From assembly GCA_026002995.1 (NCBI GenBank), contig BPGK01000001.1, positions 496,001 to 560,000 of the forward strand: a stretch of DNA of 64,000 nucleotides. Direction: 5' to 3'. Made by a program: the position numbers and the translations under genes. Below, piece by piece: positions 9,535-18,792 of the stretch. The notes under the pieces were generated by a model. It was not told the DNA's origin. It made no database searches and saw nothing but the letters and a program-made list of their open reading frames with translations. The stretch comes from Gaiellaceae bacterium (GTDB taxonomy: Bacteria > Actinomycetota > Thermoleophilia > Gaiellales > Gaiellaceae). Each line of letters opens with the position of its first letter. The stretch's first letter is position 1.

Positions 9535-11361
9535 ATGTGCGGGATCATCGGGTACGTCGGCTCACGGGAGGCGAAGCCGCTCCTCCTCCAGGGGCTGGAG
9601 CACCTCGAATACCGCGGCTACGACTCGGCCGGGATCGCGCTGCTCGAGAACGGCGAGCTCCGCTACGTGCGAGCGGTCGGCGTCCTCTCGAACCTGAAGG
9701 AGCGCGCGGGCAACGGCCGCTCCCCGGCGACGACGGGGCTCGGCCACACCCGCTGGGCGACGCATGGCGCCGTGACCGAGCAGAACGCCCACCCGCTCGC
9801 CGGCTGCGACGCGGGAGCGGTCTCGATCGTCTTGAACGGGATCGTCGAGAACTACCGCGAGCTCAAGGAGAGCCTCGTTGCCGAAGGCCACGTGTTCAGC
9901 TCGGAGACGGACGCCGAGACAGTCACGCACCTCGTCGAGCGCCACTACGACGGGGATCTCGTCGAGGCCGTGCGCCGTGCGTTCGCCGAGCTCGAGGGGC
10001 ACTTCTCCTTCGTCGTGATCCACCGCGACCACCCTGGGCTCCTCGTGGGCGCGCGTCACCAGGTGCCCCTCGTCGTGGGGCTCGCCGAGGGCGAGTCGTT
10101 CCTCGCCTCGAACGCGGCGGCGTTCCTCACGGAGACGCGCACGGTGCAGTTCCCGGGCGACGGCGAGATCGTCGCCGTGACCCCCGCCGGCGCGACGTAC
10201 CGGGACGTGGACGGAAACCCGGTGGCGCACGAGGAGACCGTCCTCGACTGGGACTACGAGGGCGCCGAGAAGGCCGGCTTCGAGACGTTCATGCTCAAGG
10301 AGATCCACGAGCAGCCGGAGGCCGTCGCCGAGACGATCGGCGACCGGGTACGCCACGGTCAGCTCGTCCTCGAGGGGCTCGGTATGACCGACGTCGAACT
10401 CCGCACCTTGCGGCGACTCGTCCTGGTCGCCTGCGGCACGGCCTACCACGCGTGCGTGGTCGGGCGCTACGTCATCGAGGAGTGGGCGCGCGTGCCGGTC
10501 GAGTTCGACATCGCGAGCGAGTGGATCTACCGCAACCCGGTCATCGACGAGCACGACCTCGTCATCGGGATCACGCAGTCGGGCGAGACGCGCGACACGA
10601 TCTCGGCTCTGAAGCTCGCGAAGGAGCGTGGGGCGCGCACGGTCGCGATCACGAACATGATGGGCTCGCAGGTCACGCGGGAGGTCGACTCGGTGCTCTA
10701 CACCCGGGCGGGCCTGGAGATGGGTGTCGCCGCTTCGAAGACCTTCACCGCGCAGGTCGCCCTCCTCTACCTCGTCGCCCTCAAGCTCGCGCAGATCCGG
10801 GAGACGCTCCCCCGGGGCGAGATCGAGTTCATCCTCGACCACGTCTACAAGCTGCCCAAGCGCATCCAGCAGTTCCTCGACTCCGACCATCCGATCGAGG
10901 AGATCGCCAGGCGCACCTACGACGCGCCGTTCTTCCTCTACCTCGGGCGCCACATCGGGCTGCCCATCGCGCTCGAGGGAGCCCTCAAGCTGAAGGAGAT
11001 CTCGTACATCCCGACCGAGGCCTACTCGGCGGGCGAGATGAAGCACGGGCCGATCGCACTCCTCGACGAGGCGACGCCGGTCGTCGTCGTCGCGACGAAC
11101 ATCCACGTCTACGACAAGATCGTCTCCAACATCCAGGAGGTGCGGGCGCGCGGAGCGCACGTCATCGCGATCGCGACCGACGGCAACGACGACATCGGCC
11201 ACCACGCCGACGACGTCGTCTTCGTCCCCAAGACGCCCGCCTTCTTGCAAGCGGCGCTCGCCGTCGTTCCTCTCCAGCTCCTCGCCTACCACATCGCGCG
11301 CCTGCGGGGTCTGAACGTCGACCAGCCGCGGAACCTCGCGAAGACGGTCACCGTCGAGTAG
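9535..11361 (+). CDS. glmS: Glutamine-fructose-6-phosphate aminotransferase (isomerizing)
   Basis: MCGIIGYVGSREAKPLLLQGLEHLEYRGYDSAGIAL; SIS domains; C-terminal PRNLAKTVTVE. Confidence 0.98.
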   Translation: MCGIIGYVGSREAKPLLLQGLEHLEYRGYDSAGIALLENGELRYVRAVGVLSNLKERAGNGRSPATTGLGHTRWATHGAVTEQNAHPLAGCDAGAVSIVLNGIVENYRELKESLVAEGHVFSSETDAETVTHLVERHYDGDLVEAVRRAFAELEGHFSFVVIHRDHPGLLVGARHQVPLVVGLAEGESFLASNAAAFLTETRTVQFPGDGEIVAVTPAGATYRDVDGNPVAHEETVLDWDYEGAEKAGFETFMLKEIHEQPEAVAETIGDRVRHGQLVLEGLGMTDVELRTLRRLVLVACGTAYHACVVGRYVIEEWARVPVEFDIASEWIYRNPVIDEHDLVIGITQSGETRDTISALKLAKERGARTVAITNMMGSQVTREVDSVLYTRAGLEMGVAASKTFTAQVALLYLVALKLAQIRETLPRGEIEFILDHVYKLPKRIQQFLDSDHPIEEIARRTYDAPFFLYLGRHIGLPIALEGALKLKEISYIPTEAYSAGEMKHGPIALLDEATPVVVVATNIHVYDKIVSNIQEVRARGAHVIAIATDGNDDIGHHADDVVFVPKTPAFLQAALAVVPLQLLAYHIARLRGLNVDQPRNLAKTVTVE

Positions 11362-11363
11362 TC

Positions 11364-11405
11364 GCAGGCCGCGCGGTCGCGGCCGAAGAGCACGGGGCGG
11401 CCTGC
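11364..11405. terminator. Candidate bidirectional terminator between convergent glmS and the DUF3179 gene
   Basis: GCAGGCCGC (11364-11372) / GCGGCCTGC (11397-11405) perfect 9-bp inverted repeat; no T-run. Confidence 0.45.
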
Positions 11406-11416
11406 TGAGCCCGAGC

Positions 11417-12541
11417 TCAGCCGTCGACGATCTGGATGTCCGGGCGGAAGGCCGCGACCGCAAACCAGAAGGGCTCGTGGAAGGGGTACGGCTCGCCGTC
11501 GAGGGTCACGCTCGTCGCTCCCACGTCTCGCCCGGAGGCGATCGTGACGTGGTGGAGCGCCGAGCTGACGCCCGGCGTCCAGCGAACGGCGACCGTCCCT
11601 TCGGCAGTCTCGATCTCGATCGTCCGCTTCTCGGCGAGCGACGAGAACGGCACGGCGTACGCCTGCTCGCCGACCTCCACGTACGCGACCCGCTCCTTCG
11701 GCGGCAGGCGGTCGTCGCTCTCGTTCCGCACGGCGAAGAGCGGCGAGCTGTCGATCCGGTCGTAGCCCGCGTACGGGTTCACGCCGTACTCGCGGAAGAA
11801 GCCCGTGTCGGTGTTCAGGACGAGCCCGTCGGGGTACTCCTTCCGGAACTCCGACCAGGCGACGATCCGGGCAGGGATCTGCTCGAGCTTCGTCCCGGTG
11901 AGCTCGCCGACGATCGCCTCGCCCGAGAACTGCTGCCACCACGACTCGGTCTGGCGGTCGTACATCACGAGGTCGGAGTTCCGGAGCTTGCCGGTCGTCC
12001 CGAAGTCGAGCAGGCGCCCGTTCACCCGTCGGTCGAAGACGATCGCGGTGTTGCACAGCGGGCAGAACGTCACGGCGACGTCCCGGTCGCCGACGCGCGC
12101 GTTCACGATCTCGTGCCAGATGAGGATCTGGATCGGGTAAGCGTGCGTCTCGCCCTCGATGCTCACGAGGATGACGGGCTCCGGATCCTCGAGGAAGTCG
12201 ACGTCGGTCGCCTTCGCGTAGCGGGGCTCGTCGATTGCCGGAATGCCGTCCTTCGGCGGGCCGCCCGACTCGATCTCGTCGAGCGAGACGCTCGCCTTCG
12301 AGAAGTCCGTCCTCCACTGCGCGGCATCCGGTGGCGGCGACCCCTCGCCGAGGCCGACGTTCGGCACCTCCCTGTTGATCTCGTCCGCCATCTTCGCCAG
12401 CTCCTCGTCGCTCGGCGTGCTTTCGTCGGAGCCGCCGCACCCGGCCGCCGCGAGCGCGATCGTCGCGAGGAGGAGCGCGCCGGCTGCGGAGATGCGATGC
12501 CGCGCGTGCGGTCGATCTCGGCGCTCGCTCGGGCTCGACAT
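11417..12541 (-). CDS. DUF3179 domain-containing lipoprotein
   Basis: Lipobox-like ALAAAGCGGS; PIQILIWHEIVNARVGDRDVAVTFCPLCNTAIVFDR and NTDTGFFREYGVNPYAGYD are DUF3179-type. Confidence 0.85.
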   Translation of the reverse strand: MSSPSERRDRPHARHRISAAGALLLATIALAAAGCGGSDESTPSDEELAKMADEINREVPNVGLGEGSPPPDAAQWRTDFSKASVSLDEIESGGPPKDGIPAIDEPRYAKATDVDFLEDPEPVILVSIEGETHAYPIQILIWHEIVNARVGDRDVAVTFCPLCNTAIVFDRRVNGRLLDFGTTGKLRNSDLVMYDRQTESWWQQFSGEAIVGELTGTKLEQIPARIVAWSEFRKEYPDGLVLNTDTGFFREYGVNPYAGYDRIDSSPLFAVRNESDDRLPPKERVAYVEVGEQAYAVPFSSLAEKRTIEIETAEGTVAVRWTPGVSSALHHVTIASGRDVGATSVTLDGEPYPFHEPFWFAVAAFRPDIQIVDG

Positions 12542-12544
12542 GTC

Positions 12545-13279
12545 TCAGATCGAGAGCCCCGTGAACTGCGCGAGGCTCCTCGTCAGGCGTCCGAGGTAGC
12601 CGGTTGCGAGGAGGACACCGAAGACGACGAGCACGGAGCCCGAGATCGTGCCGACCGCTGCCCGGTGTCGCTGGAGGACGCCGACGACTGAGAGCGCCCT
12701 CGTGAACGCAAGGCCGAAGGCGAGGAACGGGATGCCGAGCCCGATCGCATAGACGGCGAGCAGTACCGCTCCCTGCGGGGCGCTCCCGGTTGCGGCAGCG
12801 AGTGTGAGAATGGCTGCGAGTGTCGGCCCGATGCACGGCGTCCAGCCGACCCCGAAGCCCAGTCCGACGAGGGCGGCCGTCAGAACCCCTCCACCACGGG
12901 GCCTGTGCCCGAGCACGCGCTTCTCTCGCAGCAGGGGGAGGGGGAGAGGCACTCCCGCGAACACGAGCCCCGCGAAGACGATCAGGATGCCGGCTACGAT
13001 CTCGAGCGTCCGACGGTTGGTGAGGAGGAGGTCGCCGAAGAGGGCCGCACCCGCCCCGAGCAGGACGAACACGGTCGAGAAGCCGCCGACGAAGGCGATC
13101 GTGGCCGAGGTCACCTTGCGCGGCGCCGACCCGAGCTCGCCGACGCCGACGCCCGACACGATCGAGAGGTAGCCGGGGACGAGGGGGAGGACGCAAGGGG
13201 AGAGGAACGAGACGACGCCGGCTGCGAATGCGGCCGCGAACGCGGGCGGCCCGAACTCGATTGCGGTCAGAAGTTCCAC
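12545..13279 (-). CDS. ccdA: CcdA-like cytochrome c biogenesis / thiol-disulfide transmembrane protein
   Basis: GTG start; FAAGVVSFLSPCVLPLVPGYLS.., GFGVGWTPCIGPTLAAIL. Confidence 0.9.
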   Translation of the reverse strand: MELLTAIEFGPPAFAAAFAAGVVSFLSPCVLPLVPGYLSIVSGVGVGELGSAPRKVTSATIAFVGGFSTVFVLLGAGAALFGDLLLTNRRTLEIVAGILIVFAGLVFAGVPLPLPLLREKRVLGHRPRGGGVLTAALVGLGFGVGWTPCIGPTLAAILTLAAATGSAPQGAVLLAVYAIGLGIPFLAFGLAFTRALSVVGVLQRHRAAVGTISGSVLVVFGVLLATGYLGRLTRSLAQFTGLSI

Positions 13280-13352
13280 GACACGTTGGATGCATTCGCT
13301 CGCGTCCGGGATTCCGTGAATCGCTCGCCGCCCACGGCGCATCGAACCCGTC

Positions 13353-13955
13353 GTGAGCGAACGCACGGCGAGAGAAGCCCGGCGGGCGGAGCAGGTCGCT
13401 GCGTGGGCAGGAGCTCCGCGCCGGCTCCCGGGCGGCATGAGGCTCTGGGCGGTCTGCGGGGCTGCACTGCTCGCGGGGGTCGTCGTCCTCGGTGTGCTCG
13501 CCGCGCGGGACACGGGGCGCGCCGAGCCGGTGGCGCAGCGCCAGGGTGACCCCGTCTCCTTCTCGGGCACCGATCCGATCACCGGGAAGGAGGTTTCCCT
13601 CGCCGACTACGCAGGCACGCCGCTCGTGATCACCGTGTGGGGCTCGTGGTGCCCGGGCTGCAACGCCGAGGCCGAGGATCTCCGCCGGTTTGCCGAGGAG
13701 CATCCCGAAGTGCAAGTGGTCGGCGTCAACCTCCAGGACTCGACGAGCGGCGCGCGCGCCTTCTACGCGCGGTGGGGCTGGACGCACCCGAGCGTCTCCG
13801 ATCCCGACGGCGCCATCTCGTTCTCTCTCGGGCTCCAGGGCACGCCTACGACGTTCTTCACGGATCGCGAGCACCGGATCGTCACCCGGATCGTCGGCGA
13901 GACCGACTACGAGGGGTTCGTCGAGGCGTTGCGCGTGGCGCTCGCCGAGTCCTGA
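13353..13955 (+). CDS. TlpA/ResA-like periplasmic thioredoxin-fold protein
   Basis: N-terminal TM, VITVWGSWCPGCNAEAEDL, GTPTTFFTDREHRIV; divergent from ccdA. Confidence 0.88.
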   Translation: MSERTAREARRAEQVAAWAGAPRRLPGGMRLWAVCGAALLAGVVVLGVLAARDTGRAEPVAQRQGDPVSFSGTDPITGKEVSLADYAGTPLVITVWGSWCPGCNAEAEDLRRFAEEHPEVQVVGVNLQDSTSGARAFYARWGWTHPSVSDPDGAISFSLGLQGTPTTFFTDREHRIVTRIVGETDYEGFVEALRVALAES

Positions 13956-14060
13956 ACGCGACTCTGCGCGGTCGCCGTACTCGACGGTTCGCTATCCGTC
14001 TTCGACGACTCTCGGTCGATCGCGCCGAGCCGCAGCGCGTCGATTCTGATCGGAGCCACG

Positions 14061-15500
14061 CTACGCGGCGCAGCAGGAGAGCGTCGCCACCTCACTGTCG
14101 AACGTCTGCGCGGCGAGCTTGAGCGCCTCGCTCATCGTCAGATAGGGAGCCCAAGTCGCTGTCAGCTGGTCGAGCGTGAGCCCGAAGCGCACGGCGTAGA
14201 CTGCCGCAAGGATCACGTCTCCGGCGCCCTCGGCGACTACCGTCGCGCCGACGATCCGGCGCGTTGTGCGCTCGACGACGAGCTTTACGATCCCGCAGGT
14301 GTCGCGCTCGACGATCGCGCGTGGCACGTGGGAGAGCTCGAGCGTACGGCACGAGCAGTCGAGTCCGTGTTCTCTCGCCTGCTCGTCGGTGAGTCCGACT
14401 GCAGCGAGCTGTGGGCTCGTGAACGTGACTCTCGGGAGCGCCTGGTAGTCGATGGTGTGAGCGCTCGCCGTGAGCGCGTTCTCGGCCGCCGCCGCGCCCA
14501 TGGCCGCCGCGACGTAGACGAACTGCGGAGCAGTGGTGACGTCCCCGGCGGCGTAGACACGCGGGTTCGTCGATCGCAGTGTCGCATCGATCGCGATCTG
14601 GCCGAGCGGCGTCGTCGCGATGCCTGCGCGCTCGAGCCCGAGCGTCTCTGTGTTCGCGCGCCGACCGGTCGCGACGAGGATCTCGTCGGTCGCGAGGATC
14701 GTGCGCTCGCCGTCGACGCGTGCGTGCACGAGCGTGTCTCCGTGGTGCCGCTCGACACGCTCGACGAGCGCTCCTGTGACGACCGTGATTGCCTCGCCGC
14801 GGAGCGCCTCGGAGAGGACGGCACTTGCCTGTGGCTCGTCGAAGGGGGCCACCCGATCGAGCGCCTCCACGAGCGTGACCTCCGTCCCGAGGCGAGTGAA
14901 GAGCTGAGCGAGCTCGAGCCCGACGTAGTTCCCGCCGATGACGACGAGGCGTCTCGGGAGCTCAGTCAGCTCGAGCGCTGTCGTGGACGTCAGGAAACCC
15001 ACCTCGGCGAGACCGTCGATCGGGGGAACGGCAGGCGAAGCCCCGGTCGCGAGGAGGTAGCGCTCGGCGCGCAAAGGCTCGCCGTCGACGACGAGCGTCT
15101 CCGCGTCGGCGAAGCTCGCGCTTCCGTGGACGAGCTCGAAGCCGTAGTGGTCGACGAGGTCGAGGTACTTGTGGCGACGCAGCGAGCAGACGATCTCGTC
15201 CTTGCCTGTGACAAGGGACGGAAGGTCGACCGCCTCCGCGCTCGTTTCGATTCCCGGGAATGGGCTGTGCAACCCGCGGTATCGCTGCGCTGCAGCCGCG
15301 AGCAGCGCCTTCGACGGAATGCAGCCCACGTTGACGCACGTTCCGCCCACGACCCCGCGCTCGACCATCGCGACGGAAGCGCCGAGACGTGTTGCCCGAA
15401 TCGCGGCGGCGAACCCCGCCGAGCCCGAGCCGACGATCGCGAGGTCGTACCCTCGGGCCTCGCTCACGAGTCGCCTCGTCGCGCGTGCACGGATGAACAT
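14061..15500 (-). CDS. merA: Mercuric reductase (MerA-like flavoprotein disulfide reductase)
   Basis: GGTCVNVGCIPSKALL redox motif, FAD/NAD motifs, C-terminal vicinal Cys pair TLSCCAA; ATG at 15500. Confidence 0.88.
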   Translation of the reverse strand: MFIRARATRRLVSEARGYDLAIVGSGSAGFAAAIRATRLGASVAMVERGVVGGTCVNVGCIPSKALLAAAAQRYRGLHSPFPGIETSAEAVDLPSLVTGKDEIVCSLRRHKYLDLVDHYGFELVHGSASFADAETLVVDGEPLRAERYLLATGASPAVPPIDGLAEVGFLTSTTALELTELPRRLVVIGGNYVGLELAQLFTRLGTEVTLVEALDRVAPFDEPQASAVLSEALRGEAITVVTGALVERVERHHGDTLVHARVDGERTILATDEILVATGRRANTETLGLERAGIATTPLGQIAIDATLRSTNPRVYAAGDVTTAPQFVYVAAAMGAAAAENALTASAHTIDYQALPRVTFTSPQLAAVGLTDEQAREHGLDCSCRTLELSHVPRAIVERDTCGIVKLVVERTTRRIVGATVVAEGAGDVILAAVYAVRFGLTLDQLTATWAPYLTMSEALKLAAQTFDSEVATLSCCAA

Positions 15501-15502
15501 TA

Positions 15503-15520
15503 TATCAAAAAAAGCTGATA
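15503..15520. promoter_or_regulatory. Candidate ArsR-family operator in the merA/arsR divergent gap
   Basis: AT-rich TATCA-N8-TGATA inverted repeat in an otherwise GC-rich locus, only 30 bp between the two starts. Confidence 0.55.
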
Positions 15521-15530
15521 AAAGATCTGC

Positions 15531-15887
15531 GTGCCTCCCGTTCCGCCGTTCCGCCTCCCCGACGCACCAGCACGCCACGAGCTCGTCGCCAAGTACTTCC
15601 GCGCGCTCGGTGACCCGACGCGTTTGAGGATCCTCGAGTTGCTCCGAGCGCACGGGCAACTCACCGTCGGTGAGCTCGTCGCGGAGCTTGCGCTGCCGCA
15701 GCCGAAGGTCTCGAACCACCTGGCCTGCCTTCGCTGGTGCGGGTTCGTGGACGCGATACGGGATCGGCGCTTGAGGCACTACCGACTTGCCGATCCTCGG
15801 GTGGCCGCGTTGCTCGACCTCGGACACACGCTCCTCGAGGCGAACGAGGAGCACGTGGCGATGTGCCGCCGCATCGACGCTCCGTAG
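15531..15887 (+). CDS. ArsR/SmtB-family metalloregulator
   Basis: FRALGDPTRLRILELLRAHGQLTVGELVAELALPQPKVSNHLACLRWCGFV; Cys pair and C-terminal Cys (MCRRIDAP). Confidence 0.9.
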   Translation: MPPVPPFRLPDAPARHELVAKYFRALGDPTRLRILELLRAHGQLTVGELVAELALPQPKVSNHLACLRWCGFVDAIRDRRLRHYRLADPRVAALLDLGHTLLEANEEHVAMCRRIDAP

Positions 15888-15943
15888 CCGCTGCCGAGCA
15901 CGACGCAGCGAATCGTCTGGGCACGACCCGGGTTGAACCGGGC

Positions 15944-16180
15944 ATGTGGAGAGCACGCCGCTCGCTCGCGACGAAGCTACGAGGCGTCGCCACCCCGGAG
16001 GCGTGCGAGCACGTTCCCTTCGCGCACGCAGAGGCGCGAACCGACGCGTGCGAGGAACGCGGGTCGCGTGTCATTCTCCGCGTCTGCTCGACATGCGGTC
16101 ACGTCGGGTGCTGCGACTCACAGTTCGGCCACGCGCGCGAGCACTACCATCCGACGGGCAATCCCGTCATGCGCGCGAGG
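15944..16180 (+). pseudogene. Truncated UBP-type zinc-finger protein
   Basis: CEHV..DACEERGSRVILRVCSTCGHVGCCDSQFGHAREHYHPTGNPVM matches the zf-UBP pattern, then homology is lost. Confidence 0.6.
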
Positions 16181-16570
16181 ACGCGGGGCGGCACCGGCTT
16201 CGCCCGTCGCTCGGCTTCCGCGACGATGTCGGCGAGCGACCGTCGAACTGCTGCCTCCCAGCTCCTCGCGACGACGTACGTCCAGATTCGCCCGGCGCGC
16301 GCGAGATCGGCGCCGAGCTCGCCCGTGCAGACGAGCTCCGTGCCGTCGGGACGCTCGGAGAGCGCGAGCTGCTCGACCGCGTACGTCCCGGTCGCGACGA
16401 CGACGGCGCGACGTGTGTGGACGACTCGCCGTCGACCTCGGCCACGCACTCGCCGGCAAGACGTCCGACGCCTCGTAGGACGGTGACGCTCCGTTCCTCG
16501 GGCCACGGGAGCATGACTCTGTCGTCGAGATCGTGGATGACCTCGTTTCGCCCGCTCGAGCACGGCAGCG
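16144..16570 (-). pseudogene. Frameshifted SRPBCC (polyketide cyclase/dehydrase-like) gene
   Basis: N-terminal half NEVIHDLDDRVMLPWPEERSVTVLRGVGRLAGECVAEVDG in one minus frame; C-terminal half VVVATGTYAVEQLALSERPDGTELVCTGELGADLARAGRIWTYVVARSWEAAVRRSLADIV in another. Confidence 0.6.
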
Positions 16571-16602
16571 ACGTCGAGCGCGCTCGACGCAGCCTCCCGC
16601 GC

Positions 16603-17092
16603 TCAGGGAGTCCGGCGCGCCTCGGCGAGCACCTCTGCGGGGCGCAGCAGCGCCTTCGAGGGCATGCAGCCGTGGTACGAGCACTCGCTGTCGAGGTCGG
16701 GGACGTTGTGCATGACGTGGTCGAAGGGGAGGTGCTCGCGACGGCTCTCGTGCGCGAGGGAGCGGTTACCCTCGTTGAGCGCGATCCGGTAGATCCACGT
16801 GGAGAACCGAGCGTCGCGGCGGAAGCGCGGGAGCGCGCGCCAGGCGTGGACGAAGCTCTCTCGGGTGACGTCCTCGGCCGCGCTCGGATCTCCGAGCAGA
16901 CGTACGAGCAGACGGTAGATGGCAGGGCCCCCCGCGGCGGACGAGCTCCTCGAAGGCGCCCACGCCCCCGCTGTGCGCGCGGATGACGAGCTCGTCGCTC
17001 AGCTTGAGGTACCGGGCGGGTGAGGGTGGCGAATCTCGGGAGGTCGCCGGAGGTCCAACGGACACGATGCGCGCGTCGCTCGACAAGCTCAT
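16603..17092 (-). pseudogene. ECF sigma factor region-2 remnant, frameshifted and joined to a flavoprotein disulfide-reductase fragment
   Basis: LKLSDELVIRAHSGGVGAFEELVRR, frameshift in a 6-G run, GPAIYRLLVRLLGDPSAAEDVTRESFVHAWRALPRFRRDARFSTWIYRIALNEGNRSLAHES, then CSYHGCMPSKALLRPAEVLAEARRTP*. Confidence 0.7.
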
Positions 17093-17339
17093 GAGGCCCG
17101 ATCCGCGGGAGTGCGAGGAGACCCGTGCTCTGATGTCCGACTTCGGCGACGGTGACCTGGACGACGTAGCGCGAAAACGCGTCGAGCGTCACGTGCGCCT
17201 CTGTTCTGGCTGCGACAGGGTGCTCGGCAATCTCCGGAAGACGATCGCGCGCTTGCGAGCGATCCGCAGCGAGCTCCCAAGCCCCGAAGACGATGCCGTA
17301 GATGCGCGAGTGCCGCGTGCCTGGCGCGACCGCGTGTAG
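17067..17339 (+). CDS. Putative zf-HC2 anti-sigma factor
   Basis: CEETRALMSDFGDGDLDDVARKRVERHVRLCSGCDRVL (H-x3-C-x2-C type zinc finger). Confidence 0.65.
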   Translation: MRASLDKLMRPDPRECEETRALMSDFGDGDLDDVARKRVERHVRLCSGCDRVLGNLRKTIARLRAIRSELPSPEDDAVDARVPRAWRDRV

Positions 17340-17342
17340 ACA

Positions 17343-17606
17343 TCAGTCGCCCCGGCGGATGCGGGAGACGATCACAGCCACCGTTTCGGGGGCAGGCTCC
17401 GCGGGCTCGCTTGCTCGCAGCGATCGGAGCTGGTCGAGGGCTCGCGTCAGGGAGGAGAGTAGCTCCCGGCAGCGCTTGCAGCGGCGCAGATGGCGCTGGA
17501 CGCGCGCGAGGCCGCGACCCTGGAGCTCACCGTCGATGTAGTCGGAGAGTCGGTCTGCGGTCTCGTGACACGTCGCCACCCAGGGCTTGAGGACGAAGTC
17601 ACGCAC
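17343..17606 (-). CDS. Putative zf-HC2 anti-sigma factor
   Basis: CHETADRLSDYIDGELQGRGLARVQRHLRRCKRCRELLSSL. Confidence 0.75.
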   Translation of the reverse strand: MRDFVLKPWVATCHETADRLSDYIDGELQGRGLARVQRHLRRCKRCRELLSSLTRALDQLRSLRASEPAEPAPETVAVIVSRIRRGD

Positions 17607-17660
17607 GATCGTTTAGATGCAGGCGTGCGGCGGAACGGTTCTCGGCCGTACGATCCTCGA

Positions 17661-18242
17661 ATGGACGTCGGCGCACGCTCCGACGGCGATCTCGCTCGGC
17701 TCGCCCGCGAAGGAGACATCGACGCGTTCGTGGAGATCGTTCGTCGCTATGAGCCGAGGGTCCGAGCCGTCTTGATCCGTCTCCTGGACGACACGCGCGA
17801 CGTCGAGGAGGCCGTACAGGACGTCTTCGTCCAGGCGTGGCGGAACGTCGACGGGTACCGCGGAGACGCTGCGCTCTTCACGTGGCTCTATCGCATCGGC
17901 GTGAACGCGGCGCTCGCGCGCACGCGCCGGAGGAGCCTTCCAACCGTCGCTGCGTCCGAGATCGAGAGTGGGGCGCAGGCGAGCGTAAGCGACCAGCCGG
18001 AGGTTGTCGTCGAGCGTGAGGATCTGCGCGGAGGCGTGCTGCGCGCGCTCGCCGCGCTTCCGTTGCAGTACCGAGAGGCCGTGATTCTCCGCGATCTTGT
18101 CGGGCTCTCGAATGCCGAGGTGGCCGACACCCTGGGCATTGGAATCGCGGCGGCGAAGAGCCGGATCCACCGCGGCCGGCTTCAGCTCCACGAGTTGCTC
18201 CGACCGCTCCTGGAGGACGAGCGGGACGAGCGCATCGCGTGA
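17661..18242 (+). CDS. ECF-family RNA polymerase sigma factor
   Basis: LAREGDIDAFVEIVRRYEPRVRAVLIRLL..EEAVQDVFVQAWRNVDGYRGDAALFTWLYRIGVNAALAR and LPLQYREAVILRDLVGLSNAEVADTLGIGIAAAKSRIHRGR. Confidence 0.92.
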   Translation: MDVGARSDGDLARLAREGDIDAFVEIVRRYEPRVRAVLIRLLDDTRDVEEAVQDVFVQAWRNVDGYRGDAALFTWLYRIGVNAALARTRRRSLPTVAASEIESGAQASVSDQPEVVVEREDLRGGVLRALAALPLQYREAVILRDLVGLSNAEVADTLGIGIAAAKSRIHRGRLQLHELLRPLLEDERDERIA

Positions 18243-18274
18243 CGGGCTCCGGGCATCGAACTCGCTGAGTGTGG

Positions 18275-18780
18275 ATGGATAGGGCACGCCTCCTGCTTGC
18301 CGCCGGAGCGGGATACCTGCTGGGGATGGCTCCCTCGGCTGACCTCGCCGTACAAGCGGTTGGGCGAGAAGGCGTGGACCTGCGCCGGGACGGCAGTCGG
18401 AACCCCGGTGCACTACGTCGGCGCCGTCGCCGTGGTGGCGGGACACTGCTATCCAGTCTGGAACGGCTTCCGCGGGCGCAAGGGGCATCGCCACCTCAAT
18501 CGGGCACTGCCTCGCGACGATGCCCTTGTACGCATCCGCTCGATGTCGGGCTCGCCCTCGTCGTCGCGCGCCTCTCGCGTGCGCGCCGGCCTGCGTGGGT
18601 CGGGTCGGTCGTCGCCTCGTTCATGTGGGTCGGAGCAGGTGTCGTGTGGTGGAAGCGTGATCTGCCGACCCTCTGGGGCCCTCGACCCACCGCTGCTCTC
18701 CCCCTCGCAAACGCTGCGACGATGGCCGTCATCGCGCCACGAGCGCTCGAGATCGTCGTCTGTCGTCAGCCCGATCAGCT
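18275..18780 (+). pseudogene. Degenerate PlsY-like glycerol-3-phosphate acyltransferase
   Basis: DLRRDGSRNPGA in one frame, VGAVAVVAGHCYPVWNGFRGRKG in a second, IATSIGHCLATMPLYA in a third, LDVGLALVVARLSRARRPAWVGSVVASFMWVGAGV back in the first; segment after the NPGA motif missing. Confidence 0.7.
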
Positions 18781-18792
18781 CGCGCTCCAGGG

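Noticed and set aside
9562-13874. Long minus-strand ORFs 9562..11463 and 11286..13874
   Set aside because: Antisense to glmS and to the DUF3179/ccdA/tlpA loci; Arg-rich, no recognisable motifs; typical high-GC shadow ORFs.
16925-16945. Programmed frameshift in the ECF sigma remnant
   Set aside because: The downstream frame ends in a foreign oxidoreductase fragment, so decay or sequencing error in a G run is more likely than programmed recoding.
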